64,000 nt of DNA from DASRWT01 sp963748485 (GTDB lineage Bacteria > Methylomirabilota > Methylomirabilia > Rokubacteriales > CSP1-6): assembly GCA_963748485.1 (NCBI GenBank), contig CAVVJF010000011.1, positions 682,001 through 746,000 of the forward strand, given 5' to 3'. This document shows, piece after piece, positions 14,038-22,567 of this stretch (position 1 is its first letter; every line of letters begins with the position of its first letter). Both the position numbers and the translations under genes were made by a program. The notes under the pieces were generated by a model that was given only the letters and a program-made list of their open reading frames with translations, ran no database searches and was not told the DNA's origin.

Positions 14038-14656
14038 GGGCGGGCGGCTCCGCGTCGGCGTGCTCGCGTCCGGGCGCGGCTCCAACTTCCAGGCCCTCGC
14101 GGCGGCCTCGCGCGCCGGATCCATGCCCGCCGACGTCGTGGTGCTGATCTCGGACCGCGCCGACGCGGCCGCGCTCGACCTGGCCCGCGCGGCGGGGATC
14201 GAGGCGGTGGTGGTGCCATCGCGCGAGCATCCCGGGCGTGCCGCCCACGACAAGGCGGTGACGGATGCGCTCGAGGCCCGGCGCGTGGGACTCGTGTGCC
14301 TTGCCGGCTACATGCGCATCCTCGGCGCGGGCTTCGTCGAGCACTTCCGCGGCCGGCTCCTCAACATCCACCCCGCGCTCTTGCCGGCCTTCCCGGGGCT
14401 GCACGCGCAGCGCCAGGCCCTCGAGCACGGAGTACGGGTGGCGGGGGCGACCGTCCACTTCGTGGACGAGGGCACCGACACCGGCCCCATCGTGCTGCAG
14501 GCGGCGGTGCCGGTGCGGAGGGACGACACGGAGGCCACGCTGTCCGAGCGCATCCTCGCCGAGGAGCACCGGATCTACCCGGAGGCGGTCCGGCTTTTCG
14601 CCGAAGGGCGGCTCCAGATCGAAGGCCGGCGGGTACGCATCAAGGAGGGGGCATGA
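14030..14656 (+). CDS. purN: GAR transformylase
   Basis: 208 residues. The N-terminal VLASGRGSNFQAL loop and the active-site segment NIHPALLPAFPG, followed by DEGTDTGPI, identify the formyl-tetrahydrofolate-dependent enzyme that formylates GAR. It overlaps purM by 8 bp and purH by 4 bp (ATGA), so it is coupled at both ends. Confidence 0.96.
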   Translation: MPEGGRLRVGVLASGRGSNFQALAAASRAGSMPADVVVLISDRADAAALDLARAAGIEAVVVPSREHPGRAAHDKAVTDALEARRVGLVCLAGYMRILGAGFVEHFRGRLLNIHPALLPAFPGLHAQRQALEHGVRVAGATVHFVDEGTDTGPIVLQAAVPVRRDDTEATLSERILAEEHRIYPEAVRLFAEGRLQIEGRRVRIKEGA

Positions 14657-16254
14657 ATCGCGTCAGCCGCGCGCTCATCAGCGTGCACGACAAGACCGGC
14701 ATCGTGGAGTTTGCCCGGGGGCTCGCCGCGCTCGGCGTGGAGATCCTCTCCACCGGGGGCACCGCCGCGCTCCTCCGCGAGAGCGGGGTGACGGTGGTGG
14801 ACGTGTCCGAGGTCACCGGCTTCCCCGAGATGCTGCACGGGCGGGTGAAGACCCTGCATCCCAAGGTCCACGGGGGTATTCTCGCCCGCCGTGCGCTCCC
14901 CGAGCACATGGCGGCGCTGGAGCGGCACGGCATCCGCCCGATCGACCTGGTCGTCGTGGCCCTCTATCCCTTCGAGAAGACGGTCGCGGATCCGGGGTGC
15001 ACGCTCGCCGACGCGATCGAGAACATCGACATCGGCGGACCCAGCATGATCCGGGGGGCGGCCAAGAATCACGAGAGCGTGGGCGTGATCACCGATCCCG
15101 GCCAGTACGCGGCCGTGCTCGGGGAGCTGCGCGCGCACGGAGCGCTGTCGGACGACACCCGCTACCGCCTGGCCCAGGAGGCCTTCCGCCGCACCGCCCA
15201 GTACGACGCCGCCATCGCGACCTATCTGCGCGATCCGGGCGCGCGTGGCGCCGCCCCCGCCGCGGGTGCGGAGGACGCGCTCCTGCCGCCCCGCCTGCGC
15301 GTGAGCGCCGAGCGCGTCCAGGGTCTGCGCTACGGCGAGAACCCGCATCAGACCGCGGCCTTCTATCAGACGACCGGGCGGCCGGGCGGCGCGCCCCTCG
15401 GCCTCGCCGCGGGCGTGCAGCTCCACGGGCCGGAGCTGTCGTACAACAATCTCCTCGACTGGTCGGCCGCGCTGGGCCTGCTGCTGGAGTGGGAGGAGCC
15501 CGCGTCGGTGGTGATCAAGCACACCAATCCCTGCGGCGTCGCGGTCGGCGCCTCGGTGGGCGAGGCGATGCGGCGCGCCAAGGCGTGCGATCCCGTGTCG
15601 ATCTACGGCGGCATCGTGGGGGTCAATCGCCGGCTCGACATGGAGGTGGTGAAGGAGCTGTCGGGGATTCTCCTCGAGATCCTCTTCGCCCCCGACTACG
15701 AGCCCGACGCGCTGGAGGAGCTGCGGCGCACCAAGAAGAAGTGCCGCGTATTCAAGCTGCCGTGCGCCCGTGCCGACTATCCGGCGCGCCTGGCCGAGAT
15801 GCGCAGCGTGCTGGGCGGTCTGCTCGTCCAGGACGCCGATCTCACCGATCTGGACCCCACGGCGCTCACGGTGGTGTCGCGGCGCGCCCCCACCGAGGCC
15901 GAGATGCGGGCCCTTCGCTTCGCCTGGCGGGTCGCGAAGCACGCCAAGTCCAACGCCATCGTGCTCGCCACCGCGGAGCAGGTGGTGGGGGTGGGCGCGG
16001 GACAGATGAACCGGGTGGACTCCGCCCGCATCGCCGTCATGCGCGCGCGCGAGGTGGGGCTCGAGACCAAGGGCACCGTGTGTGCGTCCGACGCCTTCTT
16101 CCCGTTCCGCGACGGACTCGACGTGGTGGCGGCGGCGGGCGCCACCGCCGCGCTGCATCCGGGCGGCTCGGTGCGCGACGCCGAGGTGATCGCCGCCGCC
16201 GACGAGCACGGCATGGCGCTGGTGACCACCGGCATCCGGCACTTCAAGCACTAG
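14653..16254 (+). CDS. purH: AICAR transformylase / IMP cyclohydrolase
   Basis: 533 residues from ATG 14653, preceded by AAGGAGGGGGC. The N-terminal MGS-like IMP cyclohydrolase domain contains ILSTGGTA. The larger C-terminal AICAR transformylase domain has VVIKHTNPCGVA and the distal KSNAIV motif. It performs the last two steps to IMP. The following gene begins at 16256, next to the stop. Confidence 0.96.
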   Translation: MNRVSRALISVHDKTGIVEFARGLAALGVEILSTGGTAALLRESGVTVVDVSEVTGFPEMLHGRVKTLHPKVHGGILARRALPEHMAALERHGIRPIDLVVVALYPFEKTVADPGCTLADAIENIDIGGPSMIRGAAKNHESVGVITDPGQYAAVLGELRAHGALSDDTRYRLAQEAFRRTAQYDAAIATYLRDPGARGAAPAAGAEDALLPPRLRVSAERVQGLRYGENPHQTAAFYQTTGRPGGAPLGLAAGVQLHGPELSYNNLLDWSAALGLLLEWEEPASVVIKHTNPCGVAVGASVGEAMRRAKACDPVSIYGGIVGVNRRLDMEVVKELSGILLEILFAPDYEPDALEELRRTKKKCRVFKLPCARADYPARLAEMRSVLGGLLVQDADLTDLDPTALTVVSRRAPTEAEMRALRFAWRVAKHAKSNAIVLATAEQVVGVGAGQMNRVDSARIAVMRAREVGLETKGTVCASDAFFPFRDGLDVVAAAGATAALHPGGSVRDAEVIAAADEHGMALVTTGIRHFKH

Positions 16255-16255
16255 C

Positions 16256-17170
16256 GTGCCCACCGCCCACTCCGAGCGTGTCTTCAGCCTGCGGGAGCTG
16301 ACCCGGCTCCTGCGGCTCACCCCGAAGCGCGCGGTGCAGCTCCGGCGTCTGGGGCTGCTGCGCGCGGATACGAGCGGCTACCGGTTCCGCGACCTCGTCG
16401 CCTGCCGGGTGAGCGCGGCGCTGCTGGAGTCCGGCGCCAGCGTGCGCCAGGTGCGGGAAGCCCTCGCGGGGGCGCGGCGGCTCGCTCCCGACGCGGAGTC
16501 GCCACTGGCCGAGGTCCGCCTGTCCGTGGAGGGGCAGCGCGTCATCGTCGCGCAGGATCAGATCCGCTTCGACGCGCGCACGGGGCAGGCCCTGCTCGAC
16601 TTCCCCGTGCTCGAGCTCGAGCGCGAGACGCGCGAGTCGCTGGCCTGGGGCCGGGTCCGGCCCATGATCCCCCCGAGTGACGCCGCGGAGATCTGGTTCG
16701 CGCGCGCCTCGGAGTGGGACGACGATCCCGAGCGCTGGGAGGCGGCGGTGGACGCCTATGAGCGCGTCCTCGCCGTGGATCCCGGCTACGCGGCGGCGTG
16801 GAACAACATGGGGCTGCTCCAGCACCGAATGGGCCACTACGAGCGGGCAGGGGAGTGCTACCGCGCCGCCCTCGCCGCCGACCCCACGTGCACCCAGTCC
16901 GCCTTCAACCTGGGCTCGCTGGGGGAGGACCTTGGTGACTTTCCGACCGCCGTCAGTTGGTACCGGCGCGCGCTCGAGATGGACGCCGACTACGCCGACG
17001 CCCACTTCAACCTCGCCGGCGTGCTCGGCAAGATGGGCCGGAGCGACGCGGCCGCCGTGCACTGGCGGCGCTACCTCGAGCTGGACCTCGGCAGCCCGTG
17101 GTCGCAGATCGCTCGGTCGCATCTCGAGTCCGGCGGCGCGGGGGACGAGGAGCCGGAGGGCGAGGCGTGA
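16256..17170 (+). CDS. MerR-type DNA-binding / TPR protein of unknown function
   Basis: 304 residues from a GTG 1 bp after purH. Residues about 7-65 form a MerR-like winged-helix region (FSLRELTRLLRLTPKRAVQL, then GLLRADTSGYRFRDLVACR). Residues about 170-290 hold three tetratricopeptide repeats (AAAWNNMGLLQHRMGHY, SAFNLGSLGEDLGD, DAHFNLAGVLGKMGRS). A HTH head with a TPR tail suggests a transcription regulator with a protein- or ligand-sensing arm. It sits between purH and purD with coupled start and stop, so control linked to purine synthesis is plausible but not shown. No known purine repressor has this structure. Confidence 0.75.
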   Translation: MPTAHSERVFSLRELTRLLRLTPKRAVQLRRLGLLRADTSGYRFRDLVACRVSAALLESGASVRQVREALAGARRLAPDAESPLAEVRLSVEGQRVIVAQDQIRFDARTGQALLDFPVLELERETRESLAWGRVRPMIPPSDAAEIWFARASEWDDDPERWEAAVDAYERVLAVDPGYAAAWNNMGLLQHRMGHYERAGECYRAALAADPTCTQSAFNLGSLGEDLGDFPTAVSWYRRALEMDADYADAHFNLAGVLGKMGRSDAAAVHWRRYLELDLGSPWSQIARSHLESGGAGDEEPEGEA

Positions 17171-18438
17171 AGGTGCTCCTGGTGGGAAGCGGCGGGCGCG
17201 AGCACACCCTGGCCTGGAAGCTCGGGCAGAGCGCGCGGCTCACCGAGCTCCTCGCCGCGCCCGGCAATCCCGGCATCGGCCGGCACGCGCGCTGCCTGCC
17301 TATCAAGGACCACGACATCGACGGGCTTTGCGACCTCGCCGCGCGCGAGGGGGTCGATCTCACCGTGGTGGGCCCCGAGCTGCCGCTGTCCCTCGGGCTG
17401 GCCGACCGGCTCCGCGAGCGGGGGCTCGCGGTGTTCGGGCCCTCGCAGGCGGCCGCCCGCCTGGAGAGCAGCAAGGTCTTCGCCAAGGACCTGATGGCTC
17501 GGTACGGCATCCCCACGGCACGCTTCCGCGCCTTCACCGAGGCGGCGTCCGCCCGGGCGTGGTGCCGCGAGCTCGGCGTGCCCCTTGTGGTGAAGGCCGA
17601 TGGTCTCGCCGCCGGCAAGGGCGTGATCATCTGCCGTACGCTGGCGGAAGCCGACGCGGCGGTGGCCACGTGTCTCGATCAGCTCGCGTTCGGCGTCGCC
17701 GGGGCCAGCGTGGTGATCGAGGAATTCATGGTGGGCGAGGAGGCGTCCTTCTTCGCCATCACCGATGGGGCCGCCATCTTGCCGCTGGCCGCCGCTCAGG
17801 ACCACAAGACCGTCTTCGACGGCGACGAGGGGCCCAACACCGGCGGCATGGGCGCGTACTCGCCGGCTCCCGTCATGGACGCGGGCATGACGGAGCGGGT
17901 GATGGCGGAGATCGTGCGCCCCACCGTCGCCGCGATGGCGAAGGAGGGTGCGCCCTTCACGGGCCACCTCTACGTCGGTCTCATGATCACCGCCGATGGT
18001 CCCAAGGTCGTGGAGTTCAACTGCCGCTTCGGCGATCCCGAATGCCAGGTCGTGATCCCGCGCCTCGACGCCGATCTGCTGCCCCTGCTCGACGCGGTGG
18101 CGCGCGGCCGGGGGATCCCGAGGAGCGTCCCCTGGAGACCCGAGGCCTCCGTATGCGTGGTGATGAGCTCCGGCGGCTACCCCGGCCCCTACGAGACCGG
18201 CCGCTCCATCGCCGGTGTCGAGGAGGCCGAGGCGCTGCCGGGCGTGCGCGTCTTCCACGCGGGGACGGCCCTGCGCGAGGGCGTCCTCCAGACCGCCGGT
18301 GGGCGCGTGCTCGGCGTTCAGGCCCTCGGCGCGGACGTCCGCGACGCGGTCGAGGCCGCTTACGCGGCGGTGGCGCGCATCCGGTTCGAGGGCGCGCACT
18401 ACCGCCGTGACATCGCGCGGAGGGCGCTCCGCCGGTGA
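17167..18438 (+). CDS. purD: GAR synthetase (phosphoribosylamine-glycine ligase)
   Basis: 423 residues from GTG 17167, overlapping the stop of the TPR gene (GTGA). The N-terminal KVLLVGSGGREHTLAW motif is diagnostic. The ATP-grasp domain includes LVVKADGLAAGKGV and GDPECQV. It joins glycine to phosphoribosylamine. It closes the pur run; with purB to purH, every step from PRPP to IMP is present except the AIR carboxylase (purE/purK). The dedicated second step of AMP synthesis also needs purA, which is not here. Confidence 0.96.
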   Translation: MKVLLVGSGGREHTLAWKLGQSARLTELLAAPGNPGIGRHARCLPIKDHDIDGLCDLAAREGVDLTVVGPELPLSLGLADRLRERGLAVFGPSQAAARLESSKVFAKDLMARYGIPTARFRAFTEAASARAWCRELGVPLVVKADGLAAGKGVIICRTLAEADAAVATCLDQLAFGVAGASVVIEEFMVGEEASFFAITDGAAILPLAAAQDHKTVFDGDEGPNTGGMGAYSPAPVMDAGMTERVMAEIVRPTVAAMAKEGAPFTGHLYVGLMITADGPKVVEFNCRFGDPECQVVIPRLDADLLPLLDAVARGRGIPRSVPWRPEASVCVVMSSGGYPGPYETGRSIAGVEEAEALPGVRVFHAGTALREGVLQTAGGRVLGVQALGADVRDAVEAAYAAVARIRFEGAHYRRDIARRALRR

Positions 18439-19043
18439 CCGTGATGAGGGTGGTTGATGCCGACCGCCCGGATCCCGATGCCCTCGACGCGGCCGCCGCC
18501 GTGCTCAAGTCTGGCGGCATCGTGGCGTTTCCCACCGAGAGCTTCTACGGCCTCGGCGCCGACGCGCTCGCGCCGGCGGCGGTGCGGCGAATCTTCGAGG
18601 TCAAGGGACGCCCCGAGACCAAGCCCCTTCTGGTCCTGGTCGATTCGGTCGAGCAGGCCTTGGCGCTCGCCGTCGAGCCGAGCGCGGGCGCGCGCGCGCT
18701 GATGGCGCGACACTGGCCGGGTCCGCTCACCCTGGTGCTCCGCGCGGCGCCGACGGTGCCCGTGGAGGTGACGGCGGGATCCGGGACGGTTGGCGTGCGC
18801 GTGCCCGGCCATGCAGTGGCGCTCGGTCTTGTGCGCGCGGCGGGTCGGCCCGTCACCGCGCCCTCCGCCAACCCGTCCGGCGGCGCCCCGCCCACCGTCG
18901 CGGCGGAGGTCGCGCGGTTCTTCGAAGGATCAGTCGACCTGATCCTCGACGGCGGCGCCACCGCGGGGGGCGGGGGCTCCACCGTCGCCGACTGCACGGT
19001 GTGGCCGCCGCGCATCCTTCGCCAGGGCCCTATCAGGCTGTGA
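18435..19043 (+). CDS. Sua5/YciO/YrdC family threonylcarbamoyl-AMP synthase-like protein
   Basis: 202 residues from GTG 18435 (GTGA overlap with purD); ATG 18444 is an alternative. The YrdC fold is recognised from GGIVAFPTESFYGLGADA, KGRPETKPLLVLV and TAPSANPSGG. TsaC/Sua5 enzymes make threonylcarbamoyl-AMP from threonine, bicarbonate and ATP for t6A37 in tRNA. TsaB lies 9 kb downstream. The length fits TsaC rather than the longer Sua5. Confidence 0.88.
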   Translation: MTVMRVVDADRPDPDALDAAAAVLKSGGIVAFPTESFYGLGADALAPAAVRRIFEVKGRPETKPLLVLVDSVEQALALAVEPSAGARALMARHWPGPLTLVLRAAPTVPVEVTAGSGTVGVRVPGHAVALGLVRAAGRPVTAPSANPSGGAPPTVAAEVARFFEGSVDLILDGGATAGGGGSTVADCTVWPPRILRQGPIRL

Positions 19044-19080
19044 TGACGCCCTCCGGTTGCCCTAACCGATTGGACCACGG

Positions 19081-19104
19081 TCAACATGCCGAAGGGCATG
19101 TTGA
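19081..19104. repeat. Perfect 10-bp inverted repeat before mobA
   Basis: TCAACATGCC, a GAAG loop, then GGCATGTTGA, ending 6 bp before the mobA ATG. The stem would block the region where a ribosome-binding site would normally lie. It could be a transcription terminator for the pur operon without a T-run, an RNA hairpin controlling mobA, or an operator palindrome. Confidence 0.55.
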
Positions 19105-19110
19105 TATTCA

Positions 19111-19698
19111 ATGATCACCGGCGTCATTCAGGCGGGGGGCAAGAGCACCCGCATGGGCGGAGAGCCCAAGGCGCTGCTCGAGCTCGGCGGGCGGCGCATC
19201 GTGGAGCGAGTGCTCGGCGTGCTGCGAGAGGTGACGGCGGATGTCCTGGTCGTGACCAACACCCCGGAGCTCTATGCCTATCTCGGCGTGCCGATGGTGC
19301 CGGATGTGTTTCCCGATGGCGGCTCGCTGGGCGGGATTTACTCCGGCCTGCGGGCGGCGCCGGGTGAAACGGCCTTTACCGTCGCCTGCGACATGCCGTT
19401 CCTGTCCGTCGAGGTGGCGCGCCTCGTCATCGGCCGCGCGGGAGAGGCCGACGTCGTCGCGCCCTTGATCGGCGAGCAGTGGGAGACCCTCCACGCCGCC
19501 TACGGCAAGGCGTGCCTCGGCCCGATGGAGCGCCGCATCCAGGAGGGACGGCTGAAGATCACCGGGTTCTTCCCCGACGTGCGCGTGCTCGCCATTCCCG
19601 AAGCGGCGATCGCGCGGGTGGCCGACCCCCGCGTCGTCTTCATGAACGTGAACACGCCCGCCGAGCTCGAGCGGGCGCGGGCGCTCGCCGGCGGGTAG
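19111..19698 (+). CDS. mobA: Molybdenum cofactor guanylyltransferase
   Basis: 195 residues. The N-terminal nucleotidyltransferase loop reads IQAGGKSTRMGGEPKAL, matching the family pattern LxGGxSxRMGxxKA with I-Q-A in place of the usual L-A. The Mg-binding CDMPF follows near residue 94. It converts molybdopterin to MGD using GTP. No molybdoenzyme lies in the window. It is preceded by a hairpin rather than a clear Shine-Dalgarno. Confidence 0.9.
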   Translation: MITGVIQAGGKSTRMGGEPKALLELGGRRIVERVLGVLREVTADVLVVTNTPELYAYLGVPMVPDVFPDGGSLGGIYSGLRAAPGETAFTVACDMPFLSVEVARLVIGRAGEADVVAPLIGEQWETLHAAYGKACLGPMERRIQEGRLKITGFFPDVRVLAIPEAAIARVADPRVVFMNVNTPAELERARALAGG

Positions 19699-19700
19699 GC

Positions 19701-20510
19701 ATGGATCCTCGCGCGAGCGGGCTCGGGCTCACCTCCATCGAGGAGATCAACGTGCTTCCGCGCGAGATGGCGGAAGCCCTCTACCTCCGGCTCGTGCCGG
19801 GTGAGCTGCTGCGCCGGCTCGAGATCAGCCCCACCACCCTGTGCCGGCCCGACGGGGCCCGCCTCGTCCGCATCACCGCGCCCGAGGAGCGGCCGTGGGC
19901 GCGCATCGAGGTGCGCTCCGCCCCGGGCGACCGGGATCCGACCCTTCTCGTGGACGTCGAGATGTCCTCGGTGTCGGTCCCCGAGCTGGCCTTCGTCCAG
20001 ATCAACGACCCCGCCGCGCTCCGCTACGAGATCGACCGCGACGCGGACGGGCGCGACACCCTCTTCGGCACCGCCTCGCGCAATCACGCCGAGGAGGAGC
20101 GGGCCCTGCGCGATGGGCTGGCCCCCGGCCAGGTGCGCCGCGGGATGCGACTGCTCGCCCGCGTGCTCGAGTGCATGGAGGGCTTCTGCGGGCTGATCGG
20201 CAAGGACCTCTATCTCATCGACCCGCTCTTCTACCACTCCGCCATCATCTACGAGCGCCATGGCTGCGGGTACATCATGGGGCGCGAGATCATGGAGTTC
20301 ATCCACGAGGAGTTCGCCCAGACCGGCGCGCTCACGCGCGGGCTCGACGCCTCCACGCCCTTCCGCGCGCCGGGCGCGGGGCTGACCGTGCGCGGCCGGA
20401 GCTGGGCGCTCCACGACGGCGTGGCCGGGCAGACCTGGGGCGGCGTGAAGATGTACAAGGCGGCGGGCCGCCACGCCGGCGTGAACACCTTTCCCGGCGG
20501 CTTATACTAG
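19701..20510 (+). CDS. Unrecognised conserved-looking protein
   Basis: 269 residues from ATG 19701, two bases after mobA. I do not recognise a family. The sequence is soluble, without signal or membrane segments. It has an N-terminal Pro/Arg-rich part, a central segment LECMEGFCGLIGKDLYLID, a cysteine in ERHGCGYIMGREIMEF, and a C-terminus VKMYKAAGRHAGVNTFPGG. Reading-frame length, GC usage and tight packing between mobA and the next ORF support a real gene. Position after mobA might suggest a cofactor link, but nothing in the sequence proves that. Confidence 0.7.
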   Translation: MDPRASGLGLTSIEEINVLPREMAEALYLRLVPGELLRRLEISPTTLCRPDGARLVRITAPEERPWARIEVRSAPGDRDPTLLVDVEMSSVSVPELAFVQINDPAALRYEIDRDADGRDTLFGTASRNHAEEERALRDGLAPGQVRRGMRLLARVLECMEGFCGLIGKDLYLIDPLFYHSAIIYERHGCGYIMGREIMEFIHEEFAQTGALTRGLDASTPFRAPGAGLTVRGRSWALHDGVAGQTWGGVKMYKAAGRHAGVNTFPGGLY

Positions 20511-20514
20511 GCGG

Positions 20515-20646
20515 GTGGGAAAGCGAACGAAGCCCGCGCACGCGCGCGTGCGCAAGCCCATGCCGAAGAAGCCACCCAAGGTCGAGGTGCCGAAGACCGT
20601 CTACCGGCGCCGGCCCAAGCATCCTCGCTCGCCCGAGCCGGAATGA
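20515..20646 (+). CDS. Very small basic protein (43 residues)
   Basis: GTG 20515 to TGA 20646 encodes 43 residues rich in Lys, Arg and Pro (RKPMPKKPPKVEVPKTVYRR). It fills the gap between the unknown gene and thiI exactly; its stop TGA overlaps thiI ATG 20643 (ATGA). Such coupling is the rule in this operon, which favours a real gene. A nucleic-acid-binding role would fit the charge but is speculative. Confidence 0.5.
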   Translation: MGKRTKPAHARVRKPMPKKPPKVEVPKTVYRRRPKHPRSPEPE

Positions 20647-21896
20647 TGCCGGACCCGTCGGGCGGCGGCCAGATGGTCGTCGTCCACTACCACGAGATCA
20701 GCCTCAAGCGCGGCAACCGGCCGCTGTTCCTGCGCCGCCTGCAGGAGAGCCTGCTCCGTGCCCTCGGCGATCTGGGCCCGGTGCGGATCGAGCAGCTGAC
20801 CGGCCGGATCGCGGTGCACCTCCACGCCCACGTCGATCCCGAGGCGGTGACGGAGCGCATCGCGCGCGTCTTCGGCGTCGCCAACTTCGCCCTCGCTGAG
20901 CAGACGCCCCCCGACGTGGAGGCGCTCAAGCGCGCGGTCGACCGCGTCACCGAGGGCCGGCGCTTCGCCTCGTTCCGCATCACCGCGCGGCGCGCGTTCA
21001 AGACGCTGCCGCTCAGCTCGCTAGAGATGAATCGCGTCCTGGGTGCCCACGTGCTCGCCCGTCACCAGACGCGCGTCAGCCTGGAGCACCCCGAGCTGAA
21101 CGTGCACGTGGAGGTGCTCCCCGGCCGGGCCTTCGTGTACGGGGACCGCCGTCCGGGCCCGGGCGGGCTCCCGGTGGGCTCGAGCGGCACGGTGGCCGCC
21201 CTCCTCTCCGGCGGCATCGACTCGCCGGTGGCGGCCTGGCGCCTCATGAAGCGGGGGTGCCGCGTGGTCTTCGTGCACTTCCACAGCGTGCCGTATCTGC
21301 CGAATGTCTCTCCCGGCAAGGCGCGCGAGCTCGTCCGGCGGCTCACCGCGTGGCAGTACTACTCGCGCCTGTTCCTCGTCCCCTTCGGCGAGATCCAGCG
21401 CGCCGTCGTGCTCGGGGTGTCCGGCCCCGCGCGGGTGGTGGTGTACCGGCGCCTCATGCTGCGTATCGCGGAGGCGCTGGCGCGCAGCACGGGCGCCCTC
21501 GCGCTGGTCACCGGCGAGAGCGTGGGGCAGGTGGCCTCGCAGACCCTCCACAATCTGGCGCGGGTGGACGAGGTGGCCGACCTGCCCGTGCTGCGGCCCC
21601 TCATCGGGATGGACAAGCTCGAAATCACCGCCCAGGCGCAGGCCCTCGGCACCTTCGAGACCTCGATCGAGCCGGACGCCGACTGCTGCACGCTGTTCGT
21701 GCCCAAGCACCCGGGCACGCGCATGAGCCGCGAGGAAGTCCTCGGCTTCGAGAGCCGTCTGGACATCGCCGCCCTCGTGGCCGAGGGCGTGGAGGGCGCG
21801 AGCCTGGAGGTGTTCGACTTTCCCGCGGGCGCCGGCCCCCTACGCCCCATGCCTGCCCGCGCCGTCCCGAAACGCGGAGAGCCGCGCGGCCGGTGA
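20643..21896 (+). CDS. thiI: tRNA 4-thiouridine synthase ThiI (no rhodanese domain)
   Basis: 417 residues from ATG 20643; starts at 20646 and 20673 are also in frame. The N-terminal ferredoxin-like and THUMP region covers about residues 10-170. The PP-loop LLSGGIDSPVAAW (about residue 190) binds ATP. The protein ends soon after CCTLFVPKHPGTR, so the rhodanese domain of enterobacterial ThiI is absent, as in Bacillus. It inserts sulfur at U8 of tRNA and may serve thiamine synthesis. Confidence 0.93.
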   Translation: MMPDPSGGGQMVVVHYHEISLKRGNRPLFLRRLQESLLRALGDLGPVRIEQLTGRIAVHLHAHVDPEAVTERIARVFGVANFALAEQTPPDVEALKRAVDRVTEGRRFASFRITARRAFKTLPLSSLEMNRVLGAHVLARHQTRVSLEHPELNVHVEVLPGRAFVYGDRRPGPGGLPVGSSGTVAALLSGGIDSPVAAWRLMKRGCRVVFVHFHSVPYLPNVSPGKARELVRRLTAWQYYSRLFLVPFGEIQRAVVLGVSGPARVVVYRRLMLRIAEALARSTGALALVTGESVGQVASQTLHNLARVDEVADLPVLRPLIGMDKLEITAQAQALGTFETSIEPDADCCTLFVPKHPGTRMSREEVLGFESRLDIAALVAEGVEGASLEVFDFPAGAGPLRPMPARAVPKRGEPRGR

Positions 21897-22009
21897 GCGT
21901 TCGCCTCTTGCACGGCGAGCCCCATGCCGCCGAGGCCTTGCGGCAGGCAGTGCGGGGGTTGGGCTGGCGCGCGGAGGTCGCTCGCGACGGCGAGACGGTC
22001 ACCGTCTGA
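21893..22009 (+). CDS. Possible micro-protein after thiI (38 residues)
   Basis: A GTG overlapping the thiI stop (GTGA) opens a 38-residue frame ending in ARDGETVTV. The overlap copies the coupling seen at most junctions here. No family is recognised, and the composition is ordinary. It could also be fortuitous in GC-rich DNA. Confidence 0.35.
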   Translation: MSVRLLHGEPHAAEALRQAVRGLGWRAEVARDGETVTV

Positions 22010-22043
22010 TCCAGAGCCGGAAAACACCATATCTAGCGCCTTC

Positions 22044-22073
22044 TTGACACCCCACCCCGACAGAGCGTAAGGT
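22044..22073 (+). promoter_or_regulatory. Weak candidate promoter before rpiB
   Basis: TTGACA (22044-22049), an 18-bp spacer, then TAAGGT (22068-22073). The -35 is perfect but the -10 matches only three of six consensus bases. The start codon follows 9 bp later, so a transcript from here would be almost leaderless. Confidence 0.3.
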
Positions 22074-22082
22074 GAGGCCGGA

Positions 22083-22547
22083 ATGCTGGCCATCGCCCTG
22101 GGAGCCGATCATGCGGGGTGGGAGCTCAAGGAAGCCTGCAAGGCCTGGCTGATCGACGAGGGTCATCAGGTTCTCGACTTCGGCACCCACTTGCCCGAGT
22201 CCGTCGACTATCCCGACTATGCCGCGCAGGTCGGCGAGGCCGTCGCGGTGGGCAAGGTGGACCGCGGCCTGCTCGTGTGCGGGACCGGCATCGGAATGGC
22301 GATCGCCGCGAACAAGGTGCCGGGGGTGCGCGCCGCCGGCTGCTTCGACGCCTTCACCGCGCGCATGAGCCGCGAACACAACGACGCCAACGTGCTGTGC
22401 CTGGGCGCGCGGCTCACCGGCCACGAGCTCGCCCTCGAGATCCTCCAGATCTGGATCGGCACGGTCTTCGCCGGCGACCGGCATGCGCGGCGGGTGGGCA
22501 AGATCGTCGCCCTCGAGCAGCGCCTGCGCGGCGAACGCTGCGGATAG
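22083..22547 (+). CDS. rpiB: Ribose-5-phosphate isomerase B
   Basis: 154 residues. The N-terminal ALGADHAGWELK and the active-site loop LVCGTGIGMAIAANK are diagnostic of RpiB/LacAB isomerases, as is REHNDANVLCLG. It interconverts ribose-5-phosphate and ribulose-5-phosphate, feeding PRPP for the purine genes upstream. rpiB-glyA-nrdR is a widespread order. Confidence 0.95.
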   Translation: MLAIALGADHAGWELKEACKAWLIDEGHQVLDFGTHLPESVDYPDYAAQVGEAVAVGKVDRGLLVCGTGIGMAIAANKVPGVRAAGCFDAFTARMSREHNDANVLCLGARLTGHELALEILQIWIGTVFAGDRHARRVGKIVALEQRLRGERCG

Positions 22548-22567
22548 CCGTCACGAACGCGCGCGCC

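Noticed and set aside
16677..18410. 577-codon plus-strand frame across the TPR gene and purD
   Set aside because: Both true genes lie in other frames with full family motifs; this one is Arg/Pro-rich noise.
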